Shown here: positions 51,593-60,395 of the stretch, in pieces | Layout: every line of letters starts with the position of its first letter | How positions within the stretch are numbered: the stretch's first letter is position 1 | DNA from: Natroniella sp046097105 | GTDB lineage: Bacteria; Bacillota; Halanaerobiia; Halobacteroidales; Halobacteroidaceae | Assembly (NCBI RefSeq): GCF_046097105.1 | Contig: NZ_CP175562.1 | Span: 124,001 to 188,000, forward strand | Length of the DNA: 64,000 nucleotides | Direction of reading: 5' to 3' | Translations under genes and position numbers: made by a program | Notes under the pieces: model-generated | Databases searched by the model: none | The model's input: only the letters and a program-made list of their open reading frames with translations | What the model was told of the DNA's origin: nothing

Positions 51593-52591
51593 ATGTATGA
51601 TATTACTTTAATTCCCGGGGATGGAATTGGCCCGGAGGTAACTAAATCTGTTCGTGAGATTATTGCAGCGGCAGGTGTTGATGTTAATTGGGAGATAGTA
51701 AATGCAGGGGCCAACGTAATGGAAGAAGAGGGAACTCCGCTTCCTGAGAAGGTACTAGATTCAATTAAAAAGAATAAAGTAGCTTTAAAAGGGCCAATTA
51801 CAACACCAGTAGGTAGTGGATTTAGAAGTGTTAATGTAGCTATCAGACAAAAATTAGATCTATATATTAATTTACGACCGGCTAAGATCTTACCAGGAGC
51901 ACCGACTGAATTTGAAAACTTAGATGTTGTCATCTTTAGAGAGAATACTGAAGGGTTGTATGCTGGAATTGAACATATGGTTGGCGATAATGCAGCAGAG
52001 AGTATCAAGATTACAACGAGAAAGGCTTCGGAGAGAATTGTAAGATCTGCGTTTGAATATGCAAAGAAGAATGACCGAGATAAGGTAACTGCTGTCCATA
52101 AAGCAAATATCTTAAAGCTAACAGATGGCTTATTTAAGTCAGTAGCAGAAGAGGTTGCTCAAGATTATCCAGAGATTGAATTCGATAATAAGCTTGTTGA
52201 TAATATGTGTATGCAGTTAGTTCAATATCCTGAAGATTATGATGTCTTAGTCTTACCTAATTTATACGGGGATATTGTATCTGACTTATGTGCAGGCTTG
52301 ATTGGTGGCTTAGGAGTAACACCAGGGGCTAATCTTAATGATGAGCTTGCTGTTTTTGAAGCAGTTCATGGTTCTGCTCCTGATATTGCAGGGGAGGATA
52401 AAGCAAATCCAATGGCCTTATTATTATCAGCAGTATTAATGTTAAGGTATTTAGATGAGATAGAAGCAGCCGATAAGATAGAAGAGGCTATCGGTCAAGT
52501 TTTAGTTGAAGCAGAAGTTTTGACTGCTGATCTAGGAGGGCAGGCTAAGACCACAGAGATTACAGAAGAGATTATTAATAAAATAAGCTAG
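51593..52591 (+). CDS. Isocitrate/isopropylmalate/homoisocitrate dehydrogenase family enzyme
   Basis: A 332-residue beta-decarboxylating dehydrogenase. LIPGDGIGPEV at the N-terminus, the substrate segment FRSVNVAIRQKLDLY, catalytic Tyr in FRENTEGLYAG, Lys in VHKANILKLTDG and GGLGVTPGANL. The Ser-rich LRKKxDLYAN-like loop resembles NAD-dependent isocitrate or homoisocitrate enzymes rather than LeuB. It follows the homocitrate synthase-like gene by 36 bases and shares its promoter. Exact substrate not decided by sequence alone. Confidence 0.82.
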   Translation: MYDITLIPGDGIGPEVTKSVREIIAAAGVDVNWEIVNAGANVMEEEGTPLPEKVLDSIKKNKVALKGPITTPVGSGFRSVNVAIRQKLDLYINLRPAKILPGAPTEFENLDVVIFRENTEGLYAGIEHMVGDNAAESIKITTRKASERIVRSAFEYAKKNDRDKVTAVHKANILKLTDGLFKSVAEEVAQDYPEIEFDNKLVDNMCMQLVQYPEDYDVLVLPNLYGDIVSDLCAGLIGGLGVTPGANLNDELAVFEAVHGSAPDIAGEDKANPMALLLSAVLMLRYLDEIEAADKIEEAIGQVLVEAEVLTADLGGQAKTTEITEEIINKIS

Positions 52592-52597
52592 TAGAGG

Positions 52598-52867
52598 TTA
52601 GGGGGAATAATAATTCCTCCTTTTTTCTTTTCTATGTTCTCTAGCCAACTTTTTCTCTTCTCGCCAGTCAAAAAGTATACTAATGAAGATAATACTTAAG
52701 CTGACTAAATAGAGATTTCTTAGAGTGTTTTCTTCTAGAAATGAGTGGTTGACCAGTTTACTATGATTGAATGATTCTTGTAGCTTATGGTTAAAATCAA
52801 GATAATAATAGATAGCGTAGCATAGATGTACGCCAATTAAAGAATAAATTATTTTTTTACGATTCAT
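52598..52867 (-). CDS. Small hypothetical membrane protein
   Basis: An 89-residue protein with two hydrophobic segments (about residues 5-23 and 51-67) and a very basic end (REEKKLAREHRKEKRRNYY). ATG on the minus strand lies 8 bases after AGGAGGAAATAATA, which makes the gene credible despite its size. No family recognised. Confidence 0.6.
   Translation of the reverse strand: MNRKKIIYSLIGVHLCYAIYYYLDFNHKLQESFNHSKLVNHSFLEENTLRNLYLVSLSIIFISILFDWREEKKLAREHRKEKRRNYYSP
52600..52626 (+). terminator. Terminator between convergent genes
   Basis: GGGGGAAT pairs with ATTCCTCC (one G.T pair), followed by TTTTTTC. It overlaps the end of the minus-strand gene. Confidence 0.72.
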
Positions 52868-52976
52868 TATTATTTCCTCCTAGTGCTTTATTACATAGTA
52901 AATTAGCGATTAAAGTTAAAATTCCTTGTTGGGAAAGCAATGAATATTTAATAATGAATAGTAGAAGAGCAAAAGT

Positions 52977-53135
52977 TTAATTACAAAAGTGTGGCACTTT
53001 TGATTTGGCGGGTAGAAATGATATTTGTAGGGGCAGGTCTCTGTGCCTGACCATGTTAAATCACGGGCGACCACGGAGAGTCGCCCCTACAAAAACACAT
53101 TCTTTTACGAACGAAAAGTGCCACTGTATATCAAT
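52977..53135. repeat. MITE-like repeat, core type 1 (copy B)
   Basis: A 159-bp near-copy of 19716-19874. It keeps a cleaner inner palindrome (GTAGGGGCAGGTCTC..., GAGAGTCGCCCCTAC) and the shared ends (gtgtggcactttt and aaaagtgccactgtatatca). It lies in the 52868-53349 gap; the rest of that gap is AT-rich without a gene. Confidence 0.82.
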
Positions 53136-53349
53136 ATTATTCACCTTTAAGCAGGAAGATTGATTTTCGATCGTGAATGATAGAATGAGATTTGATTAAT
53201 AGATAAATACTAGATAATATCAAGTCACAAAGAGTAATAAAAAACTAAGAGTAGAGTTTTTATTGTGAATAATTAAAAAAATAACAAAGTGTTAAAAGAT
53301 TTTAGAATCTAATTATCAAGTGAAGTTTATAAGTTAAGGAGAGATTTGT

Positions 53350-54714
53350 ATGGGTGCTAAACCAATAAAAGTTGGAGAAGAGATAATTATTGAACTAGAA
53401 GATTTAGCAACTGGAGGGGATGCAGTAGGAAGAGTTGATGGCTTTGTAATTTTTATCCCGGGAGGAATTCCTGGAGAAAAGGTTAAAGTAGAAATAACCC
53501 AAGTCAAAAAGAGCTACGGTAGGGCCAAGATTGTTGAAGTAATTGAGCAATCTGCTGAACGGGTTCAACCAAGCTGCCAAGAAGATGAAGATTGTGGCGG
53601 TTGCCAGATCTCTTATTTTGATTACCAAGCTCAGTTGAAATATAAAAGAAAGATTGTTGTAGATACTATAGAACGGATTGCTAAATTGACAGAGGTTAAG
53701 GTTAATCCGGTTAAAGGAATGGAGAATCCTTTCTTTTATCGGAATAAAGCTCAGTTTCCAGTAGCCAAGCAAGGAGATAAGGTGATTACTGGTTTTTATG
53801 CTTTAGGAACTCATAAGTTAATCGAACTAGAAGACTGTAAGATTCAACATCCTTTAATTAATCGGGTGCTTAGAGAGGCGATTGATCTGATTGAGGAACA
53901 TCAGGTTTCAATCTATGATGAAAAGCAACATAAAGGGTTATTACGCCATTTAGTGGTTAGGGTTGGAGTCTGTACCAATCAAGCAATGCTGATCTTTGTA
54001 ACTAAGAATGAAGAATTTTCAGCAGGAGTAGAGATAGCAACTGAATTGTTAGAGCGGATACCTGAATTAGTCAGTGTTAATCAAAATATTAATCCTGAAG
54101 AGACCAATATTGTACTAGGAAGAAGAACTAAGCAGTTAGTAGGAGAAGATCATATTATAGATTATATTGGCCCGATCAAATATAAAATATCTCCGCTTGC
54201 TTTCTTTCAGGTCAATACCTTACAGGCTAAGATATTATATGATCAAGTTGTCGAGTATGCTCAATTATCGGGTACAGAGAGAGTACTTGATGCTTATTGT
54301 GGTGTCGGTTCGATTGCTCTTTATTTGGCCCGATTTGCTAAGGAAGTTTGGGGTATTGAAGTTATTGGAGAAGCGATTGAGGCAGCTCAAGAGAATGCTC
54401 AATTAAATGAAATTGATAACTGCCAATTTGAGGTAGGTAAAGTTAGAGAAGTTTTACCTAGATTAAAAAAAGAGTTGAGGCCAGAGGTTATTGTTGTTGA
54501 TCCACCACGGAAGGGGTGTCATCAAGAGGTGCTAGCTACTTTTGTTGAGTTAGAACCTGAGCGGATCGTATATGTTTCCTGTGATCCAGCAAGTTTAGCT
54601 AGAGATTTGAAGTATTTAACTGAGGCTGGATATCAACTAGAAGAGATCCAACCTGTCGATATGTTTCCTCAAACGTATCACATTGAGAATGTAGCATTGC
54701 TAAAAAAACAATAA
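53350..54714 (+). CDS. 23S rRNA (uracil-5-)-methyltransferase (RlmCD/RumA family)
   Basis: A 454-residue RNA methyltransferase. Residues 5-65 form a TRAM domain (GDAVGRVDGFVIFIPGG). A Cys4 cluster motif CQEDEDCGGC near residue 76 binds [4Fe-4S]. The SAM domain has DAYCGVGSIALYLA, VVDPPRKGCH with its catalytic loop and SCDPASLARDL. It forms 5-methyluridine in rRNA. AAGGAGAGATTTGT precedes the ATG. Confidence 0.9.
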   Translation: MGAKPIKVGEEIIIELEDLATGGDAVGRVDGFVIFIPGGIPGEKVKVEITQVKKSYGRAKIVEVIEQSAERVQPSCQEDEDCGGCQISYFDYQAQLKYKRKIVVDTIERIAKLTEVKVNPVKGMENPFFYRNKAQFPVAKQGDKVITGFYALGTHKLIELEDCKIQHPLINRVLREAIDLIEEHQVSIYDEKQHKGLLRHLVVRVGVCTNQAMLIFVTKNEEFSAGVEIATELLERIPELVSVNQNINPEETNIVLGRRTKQLVGEDHIIDYIGPIKYKISPLAFFQVNTLQAKILYDQVVEYAQLSGTERVLDAYCGVGSIALYLARFAKEVWGIEVIGEAIEAAQENAQLNEIDNCQFEVGKVREVLPRLKKELRPEVIVVDPPRKGCHQEVLATFVELEPERIVYVSCDPASLARDLKYLTEAGYQLEEIQPVDMFPQTYHIENVALLKKQ

Positions 54715-54775
54715 ATAATTAACTTCAAGATTCATTCTTTTTAATTTAGGATAATTAGGGGTTCGAAGTGAAGCT

Positions 54776-55160
54776 TTATTACAATATTGTGGCACTTTCA
54801 AAAAAACAGGGAACCACGAATGAACGCAAATTAACACTAATTTAAAATAATAATTTGTTAAAAATATAGATATTACTGCAAAATGTCCTTAATGATTAAA
54901 TTTTAGATTGCAGGGTTTTGATTTTATTTGAAGAATTATGCGACTGCGATAAGGGCAGATAATTTTACAGATTGATCTTAATGTTTTAAGTAAGAGAGAT
55001 TTGATTTTAATAGTTGCACAAGTTCAAATTCTTCTTGATTTTTTGGCTACTTTTTTATCAAGAAAAAAGGTAGCACGGAAGAAAGTTTGATTTTTAATTT
55101 TTTCGTAAACATGGGTTTGAGTGTGATTTTTATAAAGGAAAAGTGACACAATATATCAAT
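54776..55160. repeat. MITE-like repeat, core type 2 (copy D)
   Basis: A 385-bp element almost identical to 40748-41131, in the gap between the rRNA methyltransferase and HPr genes. Left end TTATTACAATATTGTGGCAC, right end gtgacacaatatatcaat. The rest of the gap (55161-55318) is AT-rich with no gene. Confidence 0.85.
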
Positions 55161-55318
55161 AAAAAGTTAGATGAATAAAAGATTATGTGTTAAGTTGACG
55201 GCAATGATTCAAGATCAAAAAAATAAAAAATTGAAAATTTAATTATAAAAGGATAGTTCTAACTATTTCAAGAAGGTTTTTACTAATTTATCTTGAACAA
55301 TAAGAGTAGGTGACAATT

Positions 55319-55588
55319 ATGCTAACTAAAGAGATAACAATTATTGATGAAATTGGTCTTCATCTTAGGCCAGCTGCTGTCTTAGTTTCTATTGCTAGCC
55401 AATTTGAATCAGAAATTATCGTTGTTAGAGATAATCAAGAAGCTAACTTAAAAAGTATTATTAGTGTGATGAATTTGGCTGTTGGCTGTGGTGAGAAGAT
55501 TGAAATACAAGCTAAAGGTAAGGATGCTAAAGAGGCATTAGCTAAGATTGAGGAAGTTATTGCTAATGATTTTGAAAGGGAGAGTTAA
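55319..55588 (+). CDS. ptsH: HPr-family phosphocarrier protein
   Basis: An 89-residue HPr. Phosphorylated His15 lies in IGLHLRPAA, and Ser46 (NLKSI) is exactly in the place of the HprK regulatory serine, though the surrounding KSIISVMNL differs from typical HPr. It could serve PTS sugar uptake or be a Crh-like regulator. ATG follows AGGTGAC. No other pts gene is in the window. Confidence 0.85.
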   Translation: MLTKEITIIDEIGLHLRPAAVLVSIASQFESEIIVVRDNQEANLKSIISVMNLAVGCGEKIEIQAKGKDAKEALAKIEEVIANDFERES

Positions 55589-55671
55589 GTGGGGGCAGAT
55601 GATTGAACACTACGATAGATGCGAGTTGATAATAAGGCTATAATTTAGATTTAGAAATGGTGGGATAAATA

Positions 55672-56736
55672 ATGAAACGAATTCCAGTAGAAGAGTTGGA
55701 GCCTGGAATGAAGGTAGCTAAGACTATTTATACAGCTAACGGAAATATATTGCTTAATTCTGGAGTGAGATTGAAGGAAGCTTATATAGATAGTTTAAAA
55801 AATCTTCAAATAATGGAGATTTATATTTTCAATGAAGAGTTACCTGAGGTTTCAATACCAGAACCATTATCAGATAAGACAAGGCTAAAGGCAATCAAGG
55901 TTATCAAAGAAACGATGGAGCAGATTAAGGTAGGCCATGGCATTGATTCTAAAGAGATAAAAGAAGCTATTACTGATATTTTAGATGAAATATTATTACA
56001 AAATCATGTAATTATTCACCTTAATGATATTAGAAGTTATGATAGTTATACATTTCATCATTCAGTTAAAGTAACTATTTTAGCTATCCTAATTGCTTTA
56101 AATTTTGATTATAGTATAAAGCAGTTAAAGAAGATTGCTACTGGTGCTTTTTTACATGATTTGGGTAAGACAATGATTGCCCAAGAGATTATTATGAAAT
56201 CTAAAGAGTTGACAGATGAAGAGTACCAAGTAGTCAAAAAACATCCTGATTATGGTTATGAATTAATCAGGGAGATAGAAGGAATCAGTATTTTATCAGC
56301 TCATGTTGCTTACCAACATCATGAACATTATGATGGCAGTGGTTACCCGCGAGGCCTTTATAAAGATGAGATCAATGAATTTGCTCAAATAGTTACGGTA
56401 GCTGATGTTTATGATGCTTTAACTAGTGATAGAATTTATAAAAGAAAGTTGAGGCCTGATGAAGCGTTGGATATAATCCAACAATTAAAGGGGACTAAAT
56501 TGAACCCTAAGTTTGTTGATGTGTTACATAAGCATATTGCTACTTATCCAGTTGGAACAGTTGTTGCATTAAGTAATCAGGAAGTAGGATTGGTAGTAGA
56601 TGTTAACAAAGAGAATTTGAGTGAGCCTGTTGTAAGGATTGTTAGGGATCGAGCTGGAAATAAAGTAAAGGAAATTAAAGAAATAGATTTAATACATAAT
56701 CAAGAAGTTGAAATTGAAAAAGTATTAGAATTTTAA
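55672..56736 (+). CDS. HD-GYP domain protein (probable cyclic-di-GMP phosphodiesterase)
   Basis: A 354-residue cytoplasmic protein. Residues 1-60 are a small beta domain common at the start of such proteins (PVEELEPGMKVAKTI). The HD-GYP domain runs from about 120 to 285: HDLGK, HHEHYDGSGYPRGL with the GYP-type segment, and VADVYDALTSDR. It probably hydrolyses c-di-GMP. ATG follows GGTGGGATAAATA. The exported beta-rich protein starts 16 bases later and may be co-transcribed. Confidence 0.88.
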   Translation: MKRIPVEELEPGMKVAKTIYTANGNILLNSGVRLKEAYIDSLKNLQIMEIYIFNEELPEVSIPEPLSDKTRLKAIKVIKETMEQIKVGHGIDSKEIKEAITDILDEILLQNHVIIHLNDIRSYDSYTFHHSVKVTILAILIALNFDYSIKQLKKIATGAFLHDLGKTMIAQEIIMKSKELTDEEYQVVKKHPDYGYELIREIEGISILSAHVAYQHHEHYDGSGYPRGLYKDEINEFAQIVTVADVYDALTSDRIYKRKLRPDEALDIIQQLKGTKLNPKFVDVLHKHIATYPVGTVVALSNQEVGLVVDVNKENLSEPVVRIVRDRAGNKVKEIKEIDLIHNQEVEIEKVLEF

Positions 56737-56752
56737 ATAGGAGGAGATGAAG

Positions 56753-57298
56753 ATGAAGAGGTTAAATTTAGTTTTAGGATTAGTGGTATTTTTATTGTTG
56801 GCCCAGGTAGGAGTAGCTTGGGGATTACCACAAGCTGAAATTAGACAAGGCAGAAATTCTATCGCTTATAGTGTTCAAAGATTAGATAGTGAAATTAAAG
56901 CAATGATCTTTGAAGGCGATTTTGGCTTGACTCCAACGTTAGGGTTGGATACTAGATTTTTCTATTTTGGTGATGATGGAGATGATCTGATAGATCTTAA
57001 TCTAAAGTTTAAAGTTGTTGATGATCGTGATTTTAATTTGACTGGATTAGTAGGCTATCAGACCAATTTGGATGGTGAAGGTAGTAATCAATTAGGAATG
57101 TTGCTTTCTAATGATCAATCTCAATATATTACTTTAAATGCGGGAGTTAATATTCTGTTAGATAGTGAAGATCCTTTGGGATATAGTGTTGGTTTTGATT
57201 ATATGTTAACTAGAGATTGGTATCTGGAAGCAGGTTTTAGAGGGATTGCTGGGAGCTCAAATCATGGATTGACAATTGGACTTAGAAATTACCTGTAG
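56753..57298 (+). CDS. Exported beta-rich protein, possible outer-membrane barrel
   Basis: A 181-residue protein with a signal peptide (cleavage likely after AWG near residue 24) and a body of alternating hydrophobic and polar residues, with turns rich in Asp and Gly (FGDDGDD, DGEGSN). The end (YLEAGFRG, then LTIGLRNYL) looks like closing strands of a small barrel. This would fit an outer-membrane protein of a diderm Firmicute. AGGAGG is 8 bases from ATG 56753. No family is recognised. Confidence 0.55.
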   Translation: MKRLNLVLGLVVFLLLAQVGVAWGLPQAEIRQGRNSIAYSVQRLDSEIKAMIFEGDFGLTPTLGLDTRFFYFGDDGDDLIDLNLKFKVVDDRDFNLTGLVGYQTNLDGEGSNQLGMLLSNDQSQYITLNAGVNILLDSEDPLGYSVGFDYMLTRDWYLEAGFRGIAGSSNHGLTIGLRNYL

Positions 57299-57386
57299 AG
57301 AATTAGTAAGTCAATTGAGCTTTTAATATTGAGTAATTAAAATCAATGGGCGATTGGTAATTTATAATAGAAGATTAAGATATTTA

Positions 57387-57422
57387 AATTCCAGCCATAG
57401 GTTAAATCCTGTGGCTGGAATT
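57387..57422 (+). terminator. Terminator-like hairpin after the beta-rich protein gene
   Basis: AATTCCAGCCATAGG pairs with CCTGTGGCTGGAATT around a 6-base loop, followed by TTAGTTTTAG. Good stem, modest T-run. Confidence 0.65.
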
Positions 57423-57524
57423 AGTTTTAGTTGAACTTAGATTTAGCATTAAGCTTAATATGTTTTGTGTAGTTTTTAGATGTGATTTATTTTTTTAGAA
57501 GCTGAGATGAATTAATAGATTTAG

Positions 57525-57553
57525 TTGAATTGAGTTTGTAATTTAAGTATAAT
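57525..57553 (+). promoter_or_regulatory. Candidate promoter of the formate dehydrogenase operon
   Basis: TTGAAT and a perfect TATAAT with a 17-base spacer, about 105 bases before the NuoE-like gene. Confidence 0.55.
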
Positions 57554-57659
57554 TAAAAGTATTAGTTAAGATATGGTTGAACTTATCTTAAAATTGTTCT
57601 TCTTGGATATGAGATGATCACATAAATTAAATCTATTAAGTTAAGGAGGGATTTAGAAT

Positions 57660-58154
57660 ATGATATGTTCATGTGGAAATGCTGGGGACAATCAGGAGCA
57701 GTATTTGGCCCCACTGTATGAACTTTTAGCTAGTTATGAGTGTAAGGAGAAGGATTTAATTCCTGTTTTACAGGAGGCACAAGAGGAATATGGCTATCTT
57801 CCTCAAGAAGTGTTAGAAGAGATAGCAAGGGGTTTAAGAATACCTTTTAGTCAAGTTTATGGAGTAGTAACTTTTTATTCCCAGTTCCATCTAGAACCAC
57901 GTGGTGAAAATATAATCAGGGTTTGTATGGGCACTGCGTGTCATGTGCGAGGTGGAGATAAGGTATTAGATAAGATGAAAGAAGAGTTAGGAATAGAGGA
58001 TGGAGAGACGACTGCTGATCTTAAGTTTACTTTAGAATCGGTTGCTTGTATTGGAGCTTGTGGGTTGGCCCCAGTGATTATGGTTAATGATAATACTCAT
58101 GGTTTATTGACTCCAGAGAAGGTGCCTGAAGTTTTAGAAGAATATCGGAAATAA
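57660..58154 (+). CDS. NuoE/HndA-like [2Fe-2S] subunit
   Basis: A 164-residue thioredoxin-like protein. The cluster Cys are in CMGTACHVRG near residue 89 and CIGACGLAP near 130. The N-terminal helical part contains LQEAQEEYGYLPQEV, typical of NuoE. It passes electrons between the NAD(H)-site subunit (58571) and the rest of the complex. Start behind AAGGAGGGATTTAGAAT. First gene of a four-gene formate dehydrogenase operon. Confidence 0.92.
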   Translation: MICSCGNAGDNQEQYLAPLYELLASYECKEKDLIPVLQEAQEEYGYLPQEVLEEIARGLRIPFSQVYGVVTFYSQFHLEPRGENIIRVCMGTACHVRGGDKVLDKMKEELGIEDGETTADLKFTLESVACIGACGLAPVIMVNDNTHGLLTPEKVPEVLEEYRK

Positions 58155-58185
58155 AGTTTAGCACAAATAAGTGGAGGTGATAGGA

Positions 58186-58539
58186 ATGAAATCATTAGTA
58201 GAGTTAGAGGAGTTAAGAGAGCAGGCTCAAAAGAAGTTACAAGTTAGAAATAGTTCTGGCAAGCCCAAAATTATTGTTAGGATGGATGACTGCGGAATTT
58301 ATGCCGGAGCAAGGAAAACTTTAAAGCAGATTTTAGCTGAGGTCAAGCAGCGAGACTTAGATGTGATAGTTACCCAAACAGAGTGTAGTGGTCAGTGTGA
58401 CCATGAGCCAGTAGTTGCTGTTAAATTACCAGAAGAGCCTAAAATCACTTATGGTGATGTCACTGCTAAGAAGGTGGAGCAGATTATTGTTGAACATCTT
58501 GTTGAGGGTAATATTGTAAAAGAGTTAGAACTAAAATAA
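58186..58539 (+). CDS. HndB-like [2Fe-2S] subunit
   Basis: A 117-residue thioredoxin-like ferredoxin of the HndB type. Cys in MDDCGIYAGARKT near residue 36 and CSGQC near 68 provide cluster ligands; as in HndB only three Cys are obvious, so the fourth ligand is unclear. Placed between the E- and F-type genes as in hnd and bifurcating hydrogenase operons. ATG 58186 has GGAGGTGAT upstream. Confidence 0.82.
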   Translation: MKSLVELEELREQAQKKLQVRNSSGKPKIIVRMDDCGIYAGARKTLKQILAEVKQRDLDVIVTQTECSGQCDHEPVVAVKLPEEPKITYGDVTAKKVEQIIVEHLVEGNIVKELELK

Positions 58540-58570
58540 TAATTGTAATTTTAAGAGGAGGGAAGAAGAG

Positions 58571-60370
58571 GTGGATCAATCAATTTATAGATCTCATATT
58601 TTGATTTGTGGAGGGACGGGATGTGTTTCTTCAGGATGTAAAGAAGTTAGAAGTTCTTTAGAAGGGGAGTTGGCCCGTCATGAGTTAGAAGATGAGATTA
58701 AGGTTTTAGAAACTGGCTGCCATGGTTTTTGTGAAAAAGGGCCACTCATCATTGTTTATCCAGAGGGTGTATTTTATTGTGAACTGAAACCAGAGAATAT
58801 GGAAAGATTGGTTGAAGAACATATCTTAAAAGGAAAGATAGTAGAAGATTTTTTATATCAAGAACCAGTAACCAATGAAAGTATTCAGTCTTATAAAGAT
58901 ATTGAATTTTATAAAAAGCAGGAAAGAATTACTTTGAAAAATTGTGGATATATCAATCCCGAGAAGATTGAAGAGTATATTGCTACTGGGGGTTACCAGG
59001 CGATAGGAAAAGCTTTGACCAAGATGACACCTCAAGAAGTTATCGATGAAGTTAAAGATTCTGCTTTAAGAGGCCGTGGAGGTGCAGGTTTTCCTACCGG
59101 TCTTAAGTGGCAGTTTGCTAGTGAAGCAGAAGGTGATAAAAAGTATGTGATCTGTAATGCAGATGAAGGAGACCCAGGAGCATTTATGGACCGTAGTCTC
59201 TTAGAGGGAGATCCGCACCGAATAATTGAAGGGATGATCATTGCTGCTTATGCAATTGGAGCTGATGAAGGTTATGTTTATGTGCGAGCAGAGTATCCAT
59301 TAGCAATTAAAAGGTTAAGGATAGCTATTAAAGAGGCTGAAGAGTATGGTTTATTAGGTGATAATTTGTTTGGAACAGGTTTCAACTTTGAGCTACATAT
59401 TAAGGAAGGAGCAGGGGCTTTTGTTTGTGGAGAAGAGACTGCTTTGATGGCATCAATTGAGGGTAAACGAGGTATGCCACGACCACGACCTCCTTTCCCA
59501 GCTCAAAAGGGGTTATGGGGTAAACCATCAAACATAAATAATGTTGAAACTTATGCTAATGTGCCGAATATTATTCGAGATGGTGCTGAAACTTATAAGC
59601 AAGTAGGAACTGAAGGTAGTACTGGAACTAAGGTCTTTGCTCTAACTGGTAAGATCAACAATACCGGTTTAGCAGAAGTACCAATGGGAATTACTATGCG
59701 TGAGATTATTTATGACATTGGTGGTGGAATTAATGATGGTAAAGAGTTTAAGGCAGTTCAGATTGGTGGGCCATCTGGTGGATGTTTACCAGAGGATAAA
59801 TTAGATCTAACGATCGATTATGATTCATTGCTTGAAGTTGGAGCAATGATGGGTTCTGGTGGATTGGTTGTGATGGATGAAGAAACTTGTATGGTCGATG
59901 TAGCTAGATTCTTCTTGGACTTTACCCAAAGTGAATCCTGTGGTAAATGTACTCCTTGTCGAGTAGGGACTAAACAGATGTTAGATATTTTAGAGCGAAT
60001 TACTATTGGAGAAGGGCAAGAGGGTGATATTGAGTTATTAGAGAGGTTGGCTGAAAATATTAAGAGCACTTCTTTATGTGGCTTAGGTCAGACAGCACCG
60101 AACCCTGTTTTAAGTACTTTAAGATACTTCCGTGATGAATATGAAGCTCATATTTATGAGCAGAGTTGTCCAGCTGGTGCTTGTGAAGAATTACTAGGTG
60201 CTTATATAATCGATGGAGAAGCTTGTGTAGGCTGTACTGCTTGTACTGATGTGTGTCCAGTTGATGCAATTTCTGGTGAAGCTAAAGAAGAGCATCAAAT
60301 TGATGAGGATGCATGTATTGCTTGTGGAGTTTGTGTAGAGAAATGTCCAGTCGATGCAATTACCCAATAA
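58571..60370 (+). CDS. NuoF/HndC-like NAD(P)H, FMN and Fe-S subunit
   Basis: A 599-residue protein with four parts: a [2Fe-2S] thioredoxin-like domain (CGGTGC near residue 14), the FMN/NAD(H) domain (GRGGAGFPTGLKW near 166, NADEGDPGAF near 195), an SLBB domain with the CGKCTPCRVG four-iron site near 459, and a C-terminal two [4Fe-4S] ferredoxin (CVGCTACTDVCP and CIACGVCVEKCP). This is the layout of flavin-based electron-bifurcating hydrogenase and formate dehydrogenase complexes. GTG start follows AGGAGGGAAGAG. Confidence 0.92.
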   Translation: MDQSIYRSHILICGGTGCVSSGCKEVRSSLEGELARHELEDEIKVLETGCHGFCEKGPLIIVYPEGVFYCELKPENMERLVEEHILKGKIVEDFLYQEPVTNESIQSYKDIEFYKKQERITLKNCGYINPEKIEEYIATGGYQAIGKALTKMTPQEVIDEVKDSALRGRGGAGFPTGLKWQFASEAEGDKKYVICNADEGDPGAFMDRSLLEGDPHRIIEGMIIAAYAIGADEGYVYVRAEYPLAIKRLRIAIKEAEEYGLLGDNLFGTGFNFELHIKEGAGAFVCGEETALMASIEGKRGMPRPRPPFPAQKGLWGKPSNINNVETYANVPNIIRDGAETYKQVGTEGSTGTKVFALTGKINNTGLAEVPMGITMREIIYDIGGGINDGKEFKAVQIGGPSGGCLPEDKLDLTIDYDSLLEVGAMMGSGGLVVMDEETCMVDVARFFLDFTQSESCGKCTPCRVGTKQMLDILERITIGEGQEGDIELLERLAENIKSTSLCGLGQTAPNPVLSTLRYFRDEYEAHIYEQSCPAGACEELLGAYIIDGEACVGCTACTDVCPVDAISGEAKEEHQIDEDACIACGVCVEKCPVDAITQ

Positions 60371-60395
60371 ATAAATTATTAAAAGGAGTGATAAA

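Noticed and set aside
51568..52008. A 146-residue minus-strand frame
   Set aside because: It is the reverse shadow of the isocitrate dehydrogenase-like gene and has no ribosome binding site.
54167..54406. A 79-residue frame on the + strand
   Set aside because: It lies fully within the rRNA methyltransferase gene in another frame and has no binding site.
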